Under the pieces are notes generated by a model. It saw nothing but the letters and a program-made list of their open reading frames with translations, ran no database searches and was not told where the DNA came from. The translations under genes and the position numbers were made by a program. DNA of 64,000 nt from an uncultured Myxococcales bacterium (lineage in GTDB: Bacteria > Myxococcota > Myxococcia > Myxococcales > Myxococcaceae): positions 67,609 to 131,608 of the forward strand of contig CALJKW010000024.1 in NCBI GenBank assembly GCA_937980205.1, read 5' to 3'. Numbering within the stretch: position 1 is the first letter of the stretch; every line of letters begins with the position of its first letter. Positions 1-7,974 of this stretch are shown in pieces.

Positions 1-438
1 CTCCTCCGTGTCGACGCGCATGTTGAGCTCGAAGCTGCTCGCGCGCTGCCACGGGTCGATGACGCGCAGCCGCGCCCGCCCGAACGGCGCCGGCAGCGGC
101 TGCAGCTCGAGGTACGACGGCGGGAACACCTTCGCCTTCGCCGCGTCGAACGCCTCGAGGATCTTCGGGGACAGCGAGCGGTCGGGCGCGAACGCCGGCG
201 CGATGACGAGCAGCTCTTCGTACGTCGACTGCGCCTCGCTGCGGCGGCCCTCTGCGGCCAGGCAGCGCGCGAGCAGATCCAGCACCTCGACCTGCTCGGC
301 CTCGGTGCGGCCCGGCACCTGCCGCGCCACCTTCAGCTGCTCGATGGCCTCGGCGAACTGCAGCTTGTCCGCGAGCCGCTTCGCTTCGTCGAAGTACGGG
401 TTGGCGACCGCGAGCAGCGTGAGAGCGAGGCCGATCAT
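1..438 (-). CDS. Secreted helical-repeat (TPR-like) protein, 3' end off the window
   Basis: The frame is open from an ATG at 438 to the window edge (146 codons) and has no stop inside the window, so the C-terminus is missing. The start MIGLALTLLAVANP is a short hydrophobic leader, consistent with a signal peptide. What follows is alpha-helical and resembles one or two tetratricopeptide-type hairpins, with an EAKRLADKLQFAEAIEQLK stretch and a later YEELLVIAP segment. This gives a periplasmic or envelope repeat protein of unknown role. An upstream ATG at 452 is in another frame and soon stops, so 438 is the better start. It diverges from the cytochrome-type gene at 608. Function is not assigned. 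Confidence 0.6.
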   Translation of the reverse strand, partial: MIGLALTLLAVANPYFDEAKRLADKLQFAEAIEQLKVARQVPGRTEAEQVEVLDLLARCLAAEGRRSEAQSTYEELLVIAPAFAPDRSLSPKILEAFDAAKAKVFPPSYLELQPLPAPFGRARLRVIDPWQRASSFELNMRVDTEE

Positions 439-485
439 CGCCGCACCAACATGGCTGAACCGGCGGGATTTGCGAAAGTTTCTGT

Positions 486-504
486 TGTCCTCTCCCAGAG
501 GACA
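486..504. promoter_or_regulatory. Perfect inverted repeat between divergent genes
   Basis: TGTCCTCT, three bases (CCC), then AGAGGACA form a perfect 8-bp inverted repeat in the 169-bp gap between the divergent genes starting at 438 and 608. A position between two start codons suits an operator for one or both genes. It could also be a short hairpin in the mRNA leader. No regulator can be named. Confidence 0.4.
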
Positions 505-607
505 GGCGTCAGCGCTTCGGCACGCCAGCTCGTCTGATCCACGTCGCTCAAGCTCATGAAAGCACTGCGCTGAAGGGCTGGCCCCGGCCTTGAAGTAGCG
601 CGGCCCC

Positions 608-1837
608 ATGCGTCCCGCATGCCTACTGCTGCTCGCCGCCGCCGCGTGCGACGGAACCATCGACATGAAGGTTCCGCCCGTCGAGCCCAAAGCTCCGACG
701 CGCATCGAGGGCGCGCTCCTGGCCGGCGCTCCCGCCGCCCGCGCCGAGCTCGGCATGACCGAGGCCGGCCAGCAGCTCGGCCTCCTCGGCGGCGCGCTCG
801 CCGTCGCCGGCACCGAGACCCTCTACCGCTTCGATCGCGAGACCTCGACCTTCTCCGCCGTCCCCGTCGGAGACGTCGGCGAGTCCATGGCCACCGGCCC
901 GGTCCGCCACCTCGCGCGCCGCGGCCCCGGCCTCTTCGTCGTCGCCGAGGCCGGCATCTTCCACGACGCCAGCGGCCGCCTCTTGCGCTCGCCGCTCTCG
1001 CAGAGCATCTCCGCCGCCGACATCCGCGCGCTCGACGACTTCGGCGAGGGCGCCGACGAAGAGCTCTGGCTCGTCACCGCCACCGGCGCCGAGCGCGTGC
1101 GCGGCGGAGTCATGACCCACGTCGGCCTCGACCACGACGGCCCCGTCGCCGCGGACCTCGCCGTCGCCGTCGAGAAGAACAAGGGCCTCGTCGTCGCCGG
1201 CTCGAACCTCTACTCCGTCGACCTCGTCGCGAAGACCGCGAGCTGGGAGGCGAAGGGCCTGCCGCCCGTCTCCGCCGTCGCGCGCGGAGACGACGGCACC
1301 GTCTTCCTCGCCACACGTCAGGGCCTCTACGCGCGCGCGAAGAGCGGGGGCGTCTCGCTCTACACGTTCGCTCCGGCCGGAGCCGAAGCCGTCGCCGTCG
1401 CCGACGTCACCACCGCCTTCGGAGAGACGCTCGTCGTCGCCGGCGGCGCCGTCGCCACGCTGGGCGGCTCGACGTTCGGGACGCTGACGGCGGCGAAGGC
1501 GCGCGGCCTCACCCGCGACTCGAACGGAGACACCTTCGCGCTCGACGGCACGTCGCTCGTGCGGCTCGCCACCGGGCGCGTCGTCTCGTTCGACGCCGAC
1601 GTGAAGCCGTTCATGGTCGCGCACTGCACGAGCTGCCACACGACCGGCGCGAACTACTCGCCGCGGTTCGATCTCACCGACTTCACCGTCGTCAGCGAGA
1701 GCACGTTCCTCGCCAAGATCATCCAGCGCCTGACGGCCAACGGGAAGCCGCCGATGCCGCCGTCCGACGTCGAGGTGTTGACCAGCAGCGACTACGCCGT
1801 CGTCTTGCGGTGGGTCGCCGGAGGGAAGCAGCCATGA
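608..1837 (+). CDS. c-type cytochrome lipoprotein
   Basis: This 409-residue protein begins MRPACLLLLAAAACDG, a lipoprotein signal peptide with the lipobox Cys at residue 14. The middle is Ala/Gly/Val-rich with repeated short beta motifs (for example TVFLATRQGLYAR), suggesting a beta-propeller-like fold. Near the C-terminus a CTSCH motif gives a CxxCH heme c site, followed by MPPSDVEVL, resembling the cytochrome modules of planctomycete-type PSCyt1 proteins. Its stop overlaps the next start (ATGA, 1834-1837), so it is the first gene of a coupled four-gene operon. Likely envelope-anchored electron transfer, partner unknown. Heme c site sure, propeller inferred. Confidence 0.75.
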   Translation: MRPACLLLLAAAACDGTIDMKVPPVEPKAPTRIEGALLAGAPAARAELGMTEAGQQLGLLGGALAVAGTETLYRFDRETSTFSAVPVGDVGESMATGPVRHLARRGPGLFVVAEAGIFHDASGRLLRSPLSQSISAADIRALDDFGEGADEELWLVTATGAERVRGGVMTHVGLDHDGPVAADLAVAVEKNKGLVVAGSNLYSVDLVAKTASWEAKGLPPVSAVARGDDGTVFLATRQGLYARAKSGGVSLYTFAPAGAEAVAVADVTTAFGETLVVAGGAVATLGGSTFGTLTAAKARGLTRDSNGDTFALDGTSLVRLATGRVVSFDADVKPFMVAHCTSCHTTGANYSPRFDLTDFTVVSESTFLAKIIQRLTANGKPPMPPSDVEVLTSSDYAVVLRWVAGGKQP

Positions 1838-3483
1838 AGCAGCTCGTCCTCGCAGCAACCTGTCTCGCGGCCCTGACCGCGCAGGCCCAGGTGCCCGCCT
1901 CGTGCGATCAACCGCGCGAGATCGACCGCTACCAGCTGTTGCGCCGTCTCTCGCTCGACCTGCGCGGCCGCGTGCCGACGCTCGCCGAGTACGAGGCGCT
2001 CGACGCGCAGCAGAGCGTGCCGCAGTCGACCATCCGCTCGTTCGTGCAGAGCGACGACTTCCGCCGCGCGATGCGCAGCTACCACGAGGACCTCTTCTGG
2101 CCGAACGTCACCAACGTCCAGCTCAACAACACGAACTCGATTCTCGTCATGCGCAACGGCGAGCCCGCCTGGTCCATCGCGAGCACGGGCCGCCGACGCA
2201 CGCTGCGCGGAGACGCCGACATCGACACCGCCATGCACGGCCGCACCTGCGGCGACTACGAGCAGACCCACTTCCTGCCCGGCGGCGGCTTCCGGCCCGA
2301 TCCCGCGTTCGTCTACACGACCACGCAGGGCGGCGTGACCCTCAAGCAGGAAGGCTGGCGCATGGTCGCGCCGTACTGGGACCCCGCGAACCCCATCAAG
2401 GTCTGCGCCTACGACGCGCAGGAGACCGCGAGCGTCACCGTCGGCGGCCGCACCGTCCCCTGCTACGACGCCACCGGCTTCAACAACGCCGCCTGCGGCT
2501 GCGGCCCCGGCCTCGTCAACTGCTTCGGGCCGGCGGCGAACGTCAGCCGCGTCGTGCTCACCAGCTTGCGCGAGCAGCTCGGCCGCTCGGTCGACAAGGT
2601 GACGACCGGAGGCCGCCCGTACACCGACCTCATCCTCTCCACCCGCGCCGACCTCAACGGCCCCATCAACCAGTGGAAGAAGACGTTCTCGCAGAACTAC
2701 TCGCTCAACCGCGTCTACTCGCTGCCCGATGACGCCGAGCAGCTCTCGAACACGCTCAAGTTCACCGACACCAACACGTGGGCCGACGTCGATCGCGGCC
2801 CGATGCACGCCGGCGTCACCACGCTGCCCGGCTACCTCTTGCGCTTCCAGACGAACCGCGGCCGCGCCAACCGCTTCCGCATCGACTTCGAGTGCCAGAG
2901 CTTCGTGCCGCCCTCCGACGTCGAGGCGCCCGGCACCAACGGCTGCCAGGCCGACGGCACCGACCTCACCAGGCGCTGCACCTGCCGCTACTGCCACCAG
3001 CTGCTCGAGCCGCTCGCGAGCCACTGGGGCCAGTTCGCCGAGGCCGGCACCACGTTCCTCTCCGTGCTGCCCGGACAGGGCACCTCGTCGGTCGGCACGT
3101 TCTACAAGAAGGCCCCGAACTGCGTCGGCTCGAACAGCGCCTTCTGCAACCGGTTCTACGTGACCGCCACCGACGCCGATAACCCCGGCGCGCTGCTCGC
3201 GTACCAGTACGACGACGCGCAGCACACCGACATCGGCGCTGCGTTGAGCGGCGGGCCTCGCAAGCGCGCCCAGGAGATCGTGAACAACGGCGTCTTCGCC
3301 CGCTGCGCCGTCAAGCGCGTCTTCCGCAACTTCGTCAAGCGCGACATGCGCGTCGAAGGCGCCACGACCGACGAGCTTCAGCTGCTCACGCAGTTGTCCG
3401 ACGGCTTCAAGACGAACGGCTACTCGTTCCCGTGGCTCGTCGAGCAGGTCGTCTCGCTCCCGCAGTACCGGAGGGTCCGCTGA
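1834..3483 (+). CDS. Secreted c-type protein with DUF1549/DUF1588-like regions
   Basis: The protein has 549 residues and a signal peptide (MKQLVLAATCLAALTAQAQ). The segment RYQLLRRLSLDLRGRVPTLAEY resembles the start of DUF1549 domains. Later, HAGVTTLPGYLLRFQTNRGR followed by a Cys-rich region with CRYCHQLLEPL resembles DUF1588/DUF1585 proteins. CRYCH is a CxxCH heme c motif. These families occur with DUF1501 proteins in operons of unknown substrate in Planctomycetota and Myxococcota. The start at 1834 is chosen for the ATGA overlap and the signal peptide; the frame is open much further upstream but that part looks non-coding. Its stop overlaps the next start (TGATG at 3481-3485). Confidence 0.72.
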   Translation: MKQLVLAATCLAALTAQAQVPASCDQPREIDRYQLLRRLSLDLRGRVPTLAEYEALDAQQSVPQSTIRSFVQSDDFRRAMRSYHEDLFWPNVTNVQLNNTNSILVMRNGEPAWSIASTGRRRTLRGDADIDTAMHGRTCGDYEQTHFLPGGGFRPDPAFVYTTTQGGVTLKQEGWRMVAPYWDPANPIKVCAYDAQETASVTVGGRTVPCYDATGFNNAACGCGPGLVNCFGPAANVSRVVLTSLREQLGRSVDKVTTGGRPYTDLILSTRADLNGPINQWKKTFSQNYSLNRVYSLPDDAEQLSNTLKFTDTNTWADVDRGPMHAGVTTLPGYLLRFQTNRGRANRFRIDFECQSFVPPSDVEAPGTNGCQADGTDLTRRCTCRYCHQLLEPLASHWGQFAEAGTTFLSVLPGQGTSSVGTFYKKAPNCVGSNSAFCNRFYVTATDADNPGALLAYQYDDAQHTDIGAALSGGPRKRAQEIVNNGVFARCAVKRVFRNFVKRDMRVEGATTDELQLLTQLSDGFKTNGYSFPWLVEQVVSLPQYRRVR

Positions 3484-4379
3484 TGAAGACGCACGAACAG
3501 TCTCCGTTCACCCTGAGCGGAGCGGCGCGCAGCGCCGCGCAGTCGAAGGGGGCCCGCAGCCGACTCGCGGCCCGCTTCGACTCCGCCTTCGGCTCCGCTC
3601 AGCGTGAACGGCGTCACGTCGTCAGCGTGCTGCTCGCTTCGTTGCTCGCCGCCTGCGAGGTCCCGCCCACCGGCTCCACCGGCCCCGGCCCCTCCGTCAG
3701 CACGACCGACACCAACGTGCTCCCCTTCGACCACCCCGTCATCGGCGGCACCGGAGGAGGCGGCTCCGGCACTGGCGGCTCGGGCACCGGCGGTGGCGGC
3801 ACCTCCGGCACCGGCGGCGGCGGCCCCACGGTCGCGAGCGGCGGCGCCCAGCGCCTCTCGGTCGCGCAGCTGCGCAGCTCGCTGCCCGTCATCCTCGGCG
3901 CCGACGGCAGCGGCAACCCCGTCACCTGGCGCGTCGGCGCCGCGGTCGGCTTCGACTCGCGCTCGGCGACGCTCGGCGAGGCCGACTACTTGAACCGCGT
4001 CGACGACGACCTCGAGCCGTCGCCGCTCTACCTCAAGTTCATGTTCGACATGGCGCGCGACAGCTGCAACCGCGTCATCACCGCCGACGCCGCGCGGGCT
4101 CCGAGCGCGAAGGTGCTCACCCGCTTCGTCAACGCCACCGACACCGTCGCGAGCGCGAAGGCGAACGTCGACCGCAACCTGCGCTCGCTGCGGCTGCAGT
4201 TCCACGGCATCAAGGTCGCGGACGCCGACGACGCCGGCATCGCGGCGTACCGCAAGCTCTTCGACGACACGGTGAAGGCCGCGGCCGGCGCGGGGACTCC
4301 GAATGCGGGCCACGTCACCGAGGGCTGGCGCGCCGTGTGCGTCGCGCTGCTCACCGCCCCCGAGTACCACTTCTACTGA
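3483..4379 (+). CDS. Lipoprotein of the DUF1501 operon with a repeat-derived N-terminus
   Basis: From the ATG at 3483 the protein has 298 residues, but residues about 7-44 are translated from a pair of inverted dispersed repeats (3502-3613). Only after them comes a normal lipoprotein signal (HVVSVLLASLLAAC). A GTG at 3627 is in frame and would give a compact lipoprotein start (MLLASLLAAC), so the true start is uncertain. After the lipobox there is a Gly/Ser/Thr-rich linker, then a helical region ending GWRAVCVALLTAPEYHFY, which resembles the C-termini of DUF1592/DUF1553-type proteins. Probably the companion of the c-type proteins upstream and DUF1501 protein downstream. Function unknown. Confidence 0.65.
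   Translation: MKTHEQSPFTLSGAARSAAQSKGARSRLAARFDSAFGSAQRERRHVVSVLLASLLAACEVPPTGSTGPGPSVSTTDTNVLPFDHPVIGGTGGGGSGTGGSGTGGGGTSGTGGGGPTVASGGAQRLSVAQLRSSLPVILGADGSGNPVTWRVGAAVGFDSRSATLGEADYLNRVDDDLEPSPLYLKFMFDMARDSCNRVITADAARAPSAKVLTRFVNATDTVASAKANVDRNLRSLRLQFHGIKVADADDAGIAAYRKLFDDTVKAAAGAGTPNAGHVTEGWRAVCVALLTAPEYHFY
3502..3613. repeat. Family 1 dispersed repeat, short inverted pair
   Basis: Two arms face each other. Arm one (3502-3553) begins CTCCGTTCACCCTGAGCGG, contains an internal GC hairpin and ends CAGTCGAAGGGGGCC. Arm two (3571-3613) is a degenerate inverse, from GCTTCGACTCC to GCTCAGCGTGAACGG. They are separated by about 17 bp. The same arm sequences occur at 36927, 40032 and 54734. The pair lies inside the 5' end of the lipoprotein gene, between its ATG and its signal-peptide core. 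Confidence 0.75.
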
Positions 4380-4392
4380 GGACGGAAAGACC

Positions 4393-5823
4393 ATGCGCTC
4401 CAATCGCTTCAGCCGTCGCAACTTCCTCGAGATCGCCTCGCTGCTCGGCGGCGGCCTCTTCTTCAGGGAGACCTTCCTCGGCAACGCGGCGCACGCACAG
4501 GCCGCCGACCCGAAGTTCCTCGTCATGGCCTACTTCGGCGGCGGGTGGGATCAGCTGCTCGCCCTCGACCCGCGCGACGCCACCGCCGCCGCGTACCAGT
4601 ACGCCGCCGCGCGCGCCGCCGGCGGCTCTGGCATCTACCCCGCCTACCAGGAGATGGCCGCCGGCGACCCGCTCGTCCAGGCCGTCATGACCGCCACCGC
4701 CGGCACCGGAGTCCAGGCGCGCGGCGCGATGACCTTCGGCCCCGCAGTGCCCGCGTCGCTGATGGACCACTACCAGGACCTCGCCATCATCCGCGGCGTG
4801 TCGATGGACACGCTCACCCACGAGGTCGGGCGCCGCTACCAGCTCACTGGCAAGTTCCCCCGCGGGCTCGCTCCCAACGGCAGCTCGCTCAACACGGTGT
4901 GGGCCGCGCAGACGCCGGGCCTCGGCGACCTGCCCAACCTCGCCATCCAGACCGAGTCGTACAACGAGTCGTACCCGGCGGCCGCGACCGCGGTGCGCGT
5001 CAACAGCGCCACCGACGTGCGCACCGTCCTGCAGCCGCAGGCCGTGAACCCGCAGCTGCTCACCGGCAGCGAGGCCGCGCTCGTCGCCTTCGAGGGCACG
5101 AGCGACACCTGCGAGGCCCACGGCTACGACGCGACCGGCCTCGTCTCCGCCTTCCGCGCGAGCAAGGCGCAGGCGCGGCAGATGACGAGCTCGAGCGCCG
5201 CCGCGATGTTCAACTTCACGTTCCCCGCGCCGGGCTCGCTGGCGTCGCTGTACGGCGCGTTCAACCTGAACGCCGCGGCCGACCTGCTCACGCCGCGTGG
5301 CCGGGCGGCGATCGCCGCGCAGGCGATGACGGCCGGCATCTCGAACGTCGTCTCCGTGCAGCTCGCGAACGACCTCGACGACCACTTCGACGAGGCCGGC
5401 TCGCAGTCGCTGCAGCTGCGCGACGGCTTCGACGCGCTCGGCCGGCTCATTCAGTGGCTCAAGGGCGCGACCGTGCCCGGGACGTCGAAGACGTTCTGGC
5501 AGTGCACCACCATCATGGCGTTCAGCGAGTTCGCGCGGACTCCGATGATCAACGCGCGCGACGGCCGCGACCACCACCTGGCCTCCAGCATGCTGATCGG
5601 CGGCGCAGGCATCAAAGGCAACCAGGTGTTCGGCGCCACCTCGAACCGCGGCATGAACGCCCAGAAGTTCAACTACGCGACCGGCGCCGTCGACGCGGCC
5701 AACGGCTACCCGATTCGGCCCTGCGACGTGCACGCCACGCTGCTCGACTCGATGGGCCTCGACTACGCGCACCTGTCGAACATGTCGCCGCGCCTCATCT
5801 CGCGGCTGATCAAACCGGCCTGA
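4393..5823 (+). CDS. DUF1501 family protein, Tat-exported
   Basis: The protein has 476 residues. It starts MRSNRFSRRNFLEIASLLGG, a twin-arginine (SRRNFLE) signal with a hydrophobic core ending near AHAQ. The body matches the DUF1501 pattern, with LVMAYFGGGWDQ early, a GRRYQLTGKFPRG segment, FSEFARTPMINARDGRDHH and a GGAGIKGNQVFGATS stretch near the end. DUF1501 belongs to the alkaline-phosphatase/sulfatase-like fold; activity in this branch is unknown. The start at 4393 follows a purine-rich GAGGACGGAAAG site. It lies 13 bp after the preceding gene and closes the four-gene operon. Confidence 0.85.
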   Translation: MRSNRFSRRNFLEIASLLGGGLFFRETFLGNAAHAQAADPKFLVMAYFGGGWDQLLALDPRDATAAAYQYAAARAAGGSGIYPAYQEMAAGDPLVQAVMTATAGTGVQARGAMTFGPAVPASLMDHYQDLAIIRGVSMDTLTHEVGRRYQLTGKFPRGLAPNGSSLNTVWAAQTPGLGDLPNLAIQTESYNESYPAAATAVRVNSATDVRTVLQPQAVNPQLLTGSEAALVAFEGTSDTCEAHGYDATGLVSAFRASKAQARQMTSSSAAAMFNFTFPAPGSLASLYGAFNLNAAADLLTPRGRAAIAAQAMTAGISNVVSVQLANDLDDHFDEAGSQSLQLRDGFDALGRLIQWLKGATVPGTSKTFWQCTTIMAFSEFARTPMINARDGRDHHLASSMLIGGAGIKGNQVFGATSNRGMNAQKFNYATGAVDAANGYPIRPCDVHATLLDSMGLDYAHLSNMSPRLISRLIKPA

Positions 5824-5826
5824 GGC

Positions 5827-6588
5827 TCAGTTCGGCTCGTTGACCCAGGCATGCCCGGCGAGCTCGCCGGGCAGGTCCTTGCCTTCGACCTTGGTGACGA
5901 AGAGCTCGTTGCCCTTCCACTTGCCGATGAGCAGCAGCTCGCAGGTCGCGGCGTCTCCGCAGTGCTGGCGCGCGCGGTCGGCGAGGCTGATGCCGAGCGC
6001 GGTGTCGCTGACGTGAATCTCGTGCTTGCCGACGGTGGCGCCGCGGCCGGTGAAGCCGACCTGGCCGCGCTTGAGGGTGACCGGCAGCTTCACGAGGCCG
6101 GTCTGCTTGCCCAGCCACTCGAGCAGCTTCGGGTCGCTCGTCTTGGGGCCGATCTTGAAGACGCTGCCCTTCTCGGCCTGGTCGATGAGCGAGGTCGGCT
6201 GCTTCATCGCCGCGGGCTCTCCGAAGCCCGGGCCGCGCTTGTCGAGCGAGCCGTCGGGCTTCACCTCGTACCAGAAGGTGCCCTTGCCGTCGGTGGCCTC
6301 GTCGACGGACTTGAGCACCTTCGACGAGAGCTCCTTCACGACGTACGTCGAGCCGTCGCTGTTGCCGTTCATCCAGTTCGGGCCGCCGTAGAGGCGGGCG
6401 AGCACCGCCTTCTTGCCGGCCTCGGTGATGGCGCCCTTGCTGACCCAGCTCGCCGGCGCCTTCACGTAGATGACGAGCGGGTCGCCCGGCGGAGTCTCGG
6501 TGCCGCTCGGGAAGCGAAGCGCGTCGCGCATGTCGATGCGGATGATCGGCGTGTTCGTCAGCACCAGCGTCATGAGCAGGGCGTGCAT
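5827..6588 (-). CDS. Uncharacterised protein
   Basis: I do not recognise the family. The frame is open to 6705, but the sequence only becomes protein-like from the Met at 6588 (MHALLMTLVLTNTPIIRIDM), giving 253 residues. That N-terminus is weakly hydrophobic and might be an inefficient signal. The rest is mixed alpha/beta with motifs such as IYVKAPASWVSKGAITEAGK, RLYGGPNWMNGNSDG and GRGATVGKHEIHVSD. Two Cys near the end (HCGDAATC) could pair. It is convergent with the DUF1501 gene, 3 bp between stops, and divergent from the AbiEi-like gene at 6822. Confidence 0.6.
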   Translation of the reverse strand: MHALLMTLVLTNTPIIRIDMRDALRFPSGTETPPGDPLVIYVKAPASWVSKGAITEAGKKAVLARLYGGPNWMNGNSDGSTYVVKELSSKVLKSVDEATDGKGTFWYEVKPDGSLDKRGPGFGEPAAMKQPTSLIDQAEKGSVFKIGPKTSDPKLLEWLGKQTGLVKLPVTLKRGQVGFTGRGATVGKHEIHVSDTALGISLADRARQHCGDAATCELLLIGKWKGNELFVTKVEGKDLPGELAGHAWVNEPN

Positions 6589-6821
6589 GTGCCGGCACCA
6601 TGCCACCTTCCGCGTCGATTCGTCCGTCGCTGCTCGCTGCGGGCGTGACGCTGCCGGCGCTCGTGCTCCGCAGCCAGAGAGCCTGGCGCACTCACCGCGT
6701 TCCACTCGCGCTCATCGGCTGTCGAGGGTGCGGCAGGGCTCGCCGGTCGTGCTCTCAGTTTTCGAGAGTGGCCTCGTTCTACGGCGTTGCGTTGGCCAGC
6801 GGTTTGCCGTGGCGAGGCGTC

Positions 6822-7793
6822 ATGCGCCACATGATCAAGATCTCCGAGCTGGCAGCGAAGCAGTACGGCACCATCTCCCGCGAGCAGCTCGTTGCCGTTG
6901 GCGAAGACAGCAACGCCATCGACCGCGCCATCGAGAGCGGCCTGCTCGTACGCCAGCATGCGGGCGCGTATCTGCTGGCCGGCGCTCGCCCATGTCGCGA
7001 ATCGCGGTACTGGGCGGCGCTTCATTTCGCGGGCGGCGGCGCCGTGCTGTCGCATCTGTCTGCCGCGTGGCACTGGCGTCTCGAAGGCCTCGGCAAACAA
7101 ATACCGGCCGTCATCGACGTCTCCGTTCCGTGGGAACGCCGCGTCCGTCGACAGCGCACCATCCGCATTCATCGCACTCGATCCTTGGTGCTCACGAAAG
7201 ACTTCGCCACCCTCGCCGGAATTCCAGTCACGAGCATCTCTCGCACGCTCGTCGACCTCTGCGAGCTGCTCAACGCCGGCGACCTCGAGCACGCCTACGA
7301 CTGCGTCGTTCGCCGATACCCACAGAACCGCAACGCGGTCATCGAAGCGCTCTTCCGCCTTCGTCTCGGTCGTCCGCACCTCGACAAGCTCGCGACGATC
7401 GCGAATCGCAAGGAGCACGGCTGCACGCAGAGCTGGCTCGAGAACGAGACGCGCCAGGTGCTGCGCGCCGCCAACATCCCGTTGCCGCGCCCTCAGCATC
7501 CGCTGCACGACAAGTACGGTCGCCTCATCGGCATCTTCGACTTCGCGTGGCCGGAAACTCGCGTGGTGCTCGCCGTCGACAGCTGGGAGTTCCACAAGGA
7601 CCGCGACGTCTGGGAGAAGGACCATCGACAGCAGGGGCAGCTCTCAGCGATTCGCTGGCTTCGCATTCCCGTCACCTACCGGCGTCTCATGTTCGAGCGA
7701 GCCGCCTTTCTGAGCGACCTGCGGGACACGCTCGGACTACCTGTGGAAACCGACCCCCACCCGCGGGGGCAAGTTTCCCCAGCCAACCCATGA
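6822..7793 (+). CDS. AbiEi-like winged-helix plus DUF559/Vsr-like protein
   Basis: The first 45 or so residues (MRHMIKISELAAKQYGTISREQ onward) match the winged-helix domain of AbiEi-type transcriptional antitoxins. A middle region has the usual PVTSISRTLVDLCE motif. The C-terminal part (FDFAWPETRVVLAVDSWEFH, then KDHRQQGQLSAIRWLRIP) resembles the DUF559/Vsr-like PD-(D/E)XK nuclease fold. Such fusions are common in actinobacteria and are usually orphans without an AbiEii toxin, as here. The Met at 6822 is chosen because upstream in-frame sequence is Arg/Cys-rich and unlike protein; 6831 is also possible. The gene looks less GC-rich than its neighbours, a possible sign of transfer. Length 323 residues. 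Confidence 0.65.
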   Translation: MRHMIKISELAAKQYGTISREQLVAVGEDSNAIDRAIESGLLVRQHAGAYLLAGARPCRESRYWAALHFAGGGAVLSHLSAAWHWRLEGLGKQIPAVIDVSVPWERRVRRQRTIRIHRTRSLVLTKDFATLAGIPVTSISRTLVDLCELLNAGDLEHAYDCVVRRYPQNRNAVIEALFRLRLGRPHLDKLATIANRKEHGCTQSWLENETRQVLRAANIPLPRPQHPLHDKYGRLIGIFDFAWPETRVVLAVDSWEFHKDRDVWEKDHRQQGQLSAIRWLRIPVTYRRLMFERAAFLSDLRDTLGLPVETDPHPRGQVSPANP

Positions 7794-7974
7794 TGAGGGG
7801 CTGAAGCACCTTGCTTCCACCCGGCGGCGCGATGGGTGGGCATGCAGCGGCGTAACGTGGGCGCGGCTTCGGTCTCGAAGTGTCGCTGGCTCACGCGTAG
7901 CGGTGGAAATGAGCGGTGCCGGGGAAGTCGAAGTGCCCAGGCAACACCGACCGCACCACCCCCGCAGCAGTCGC

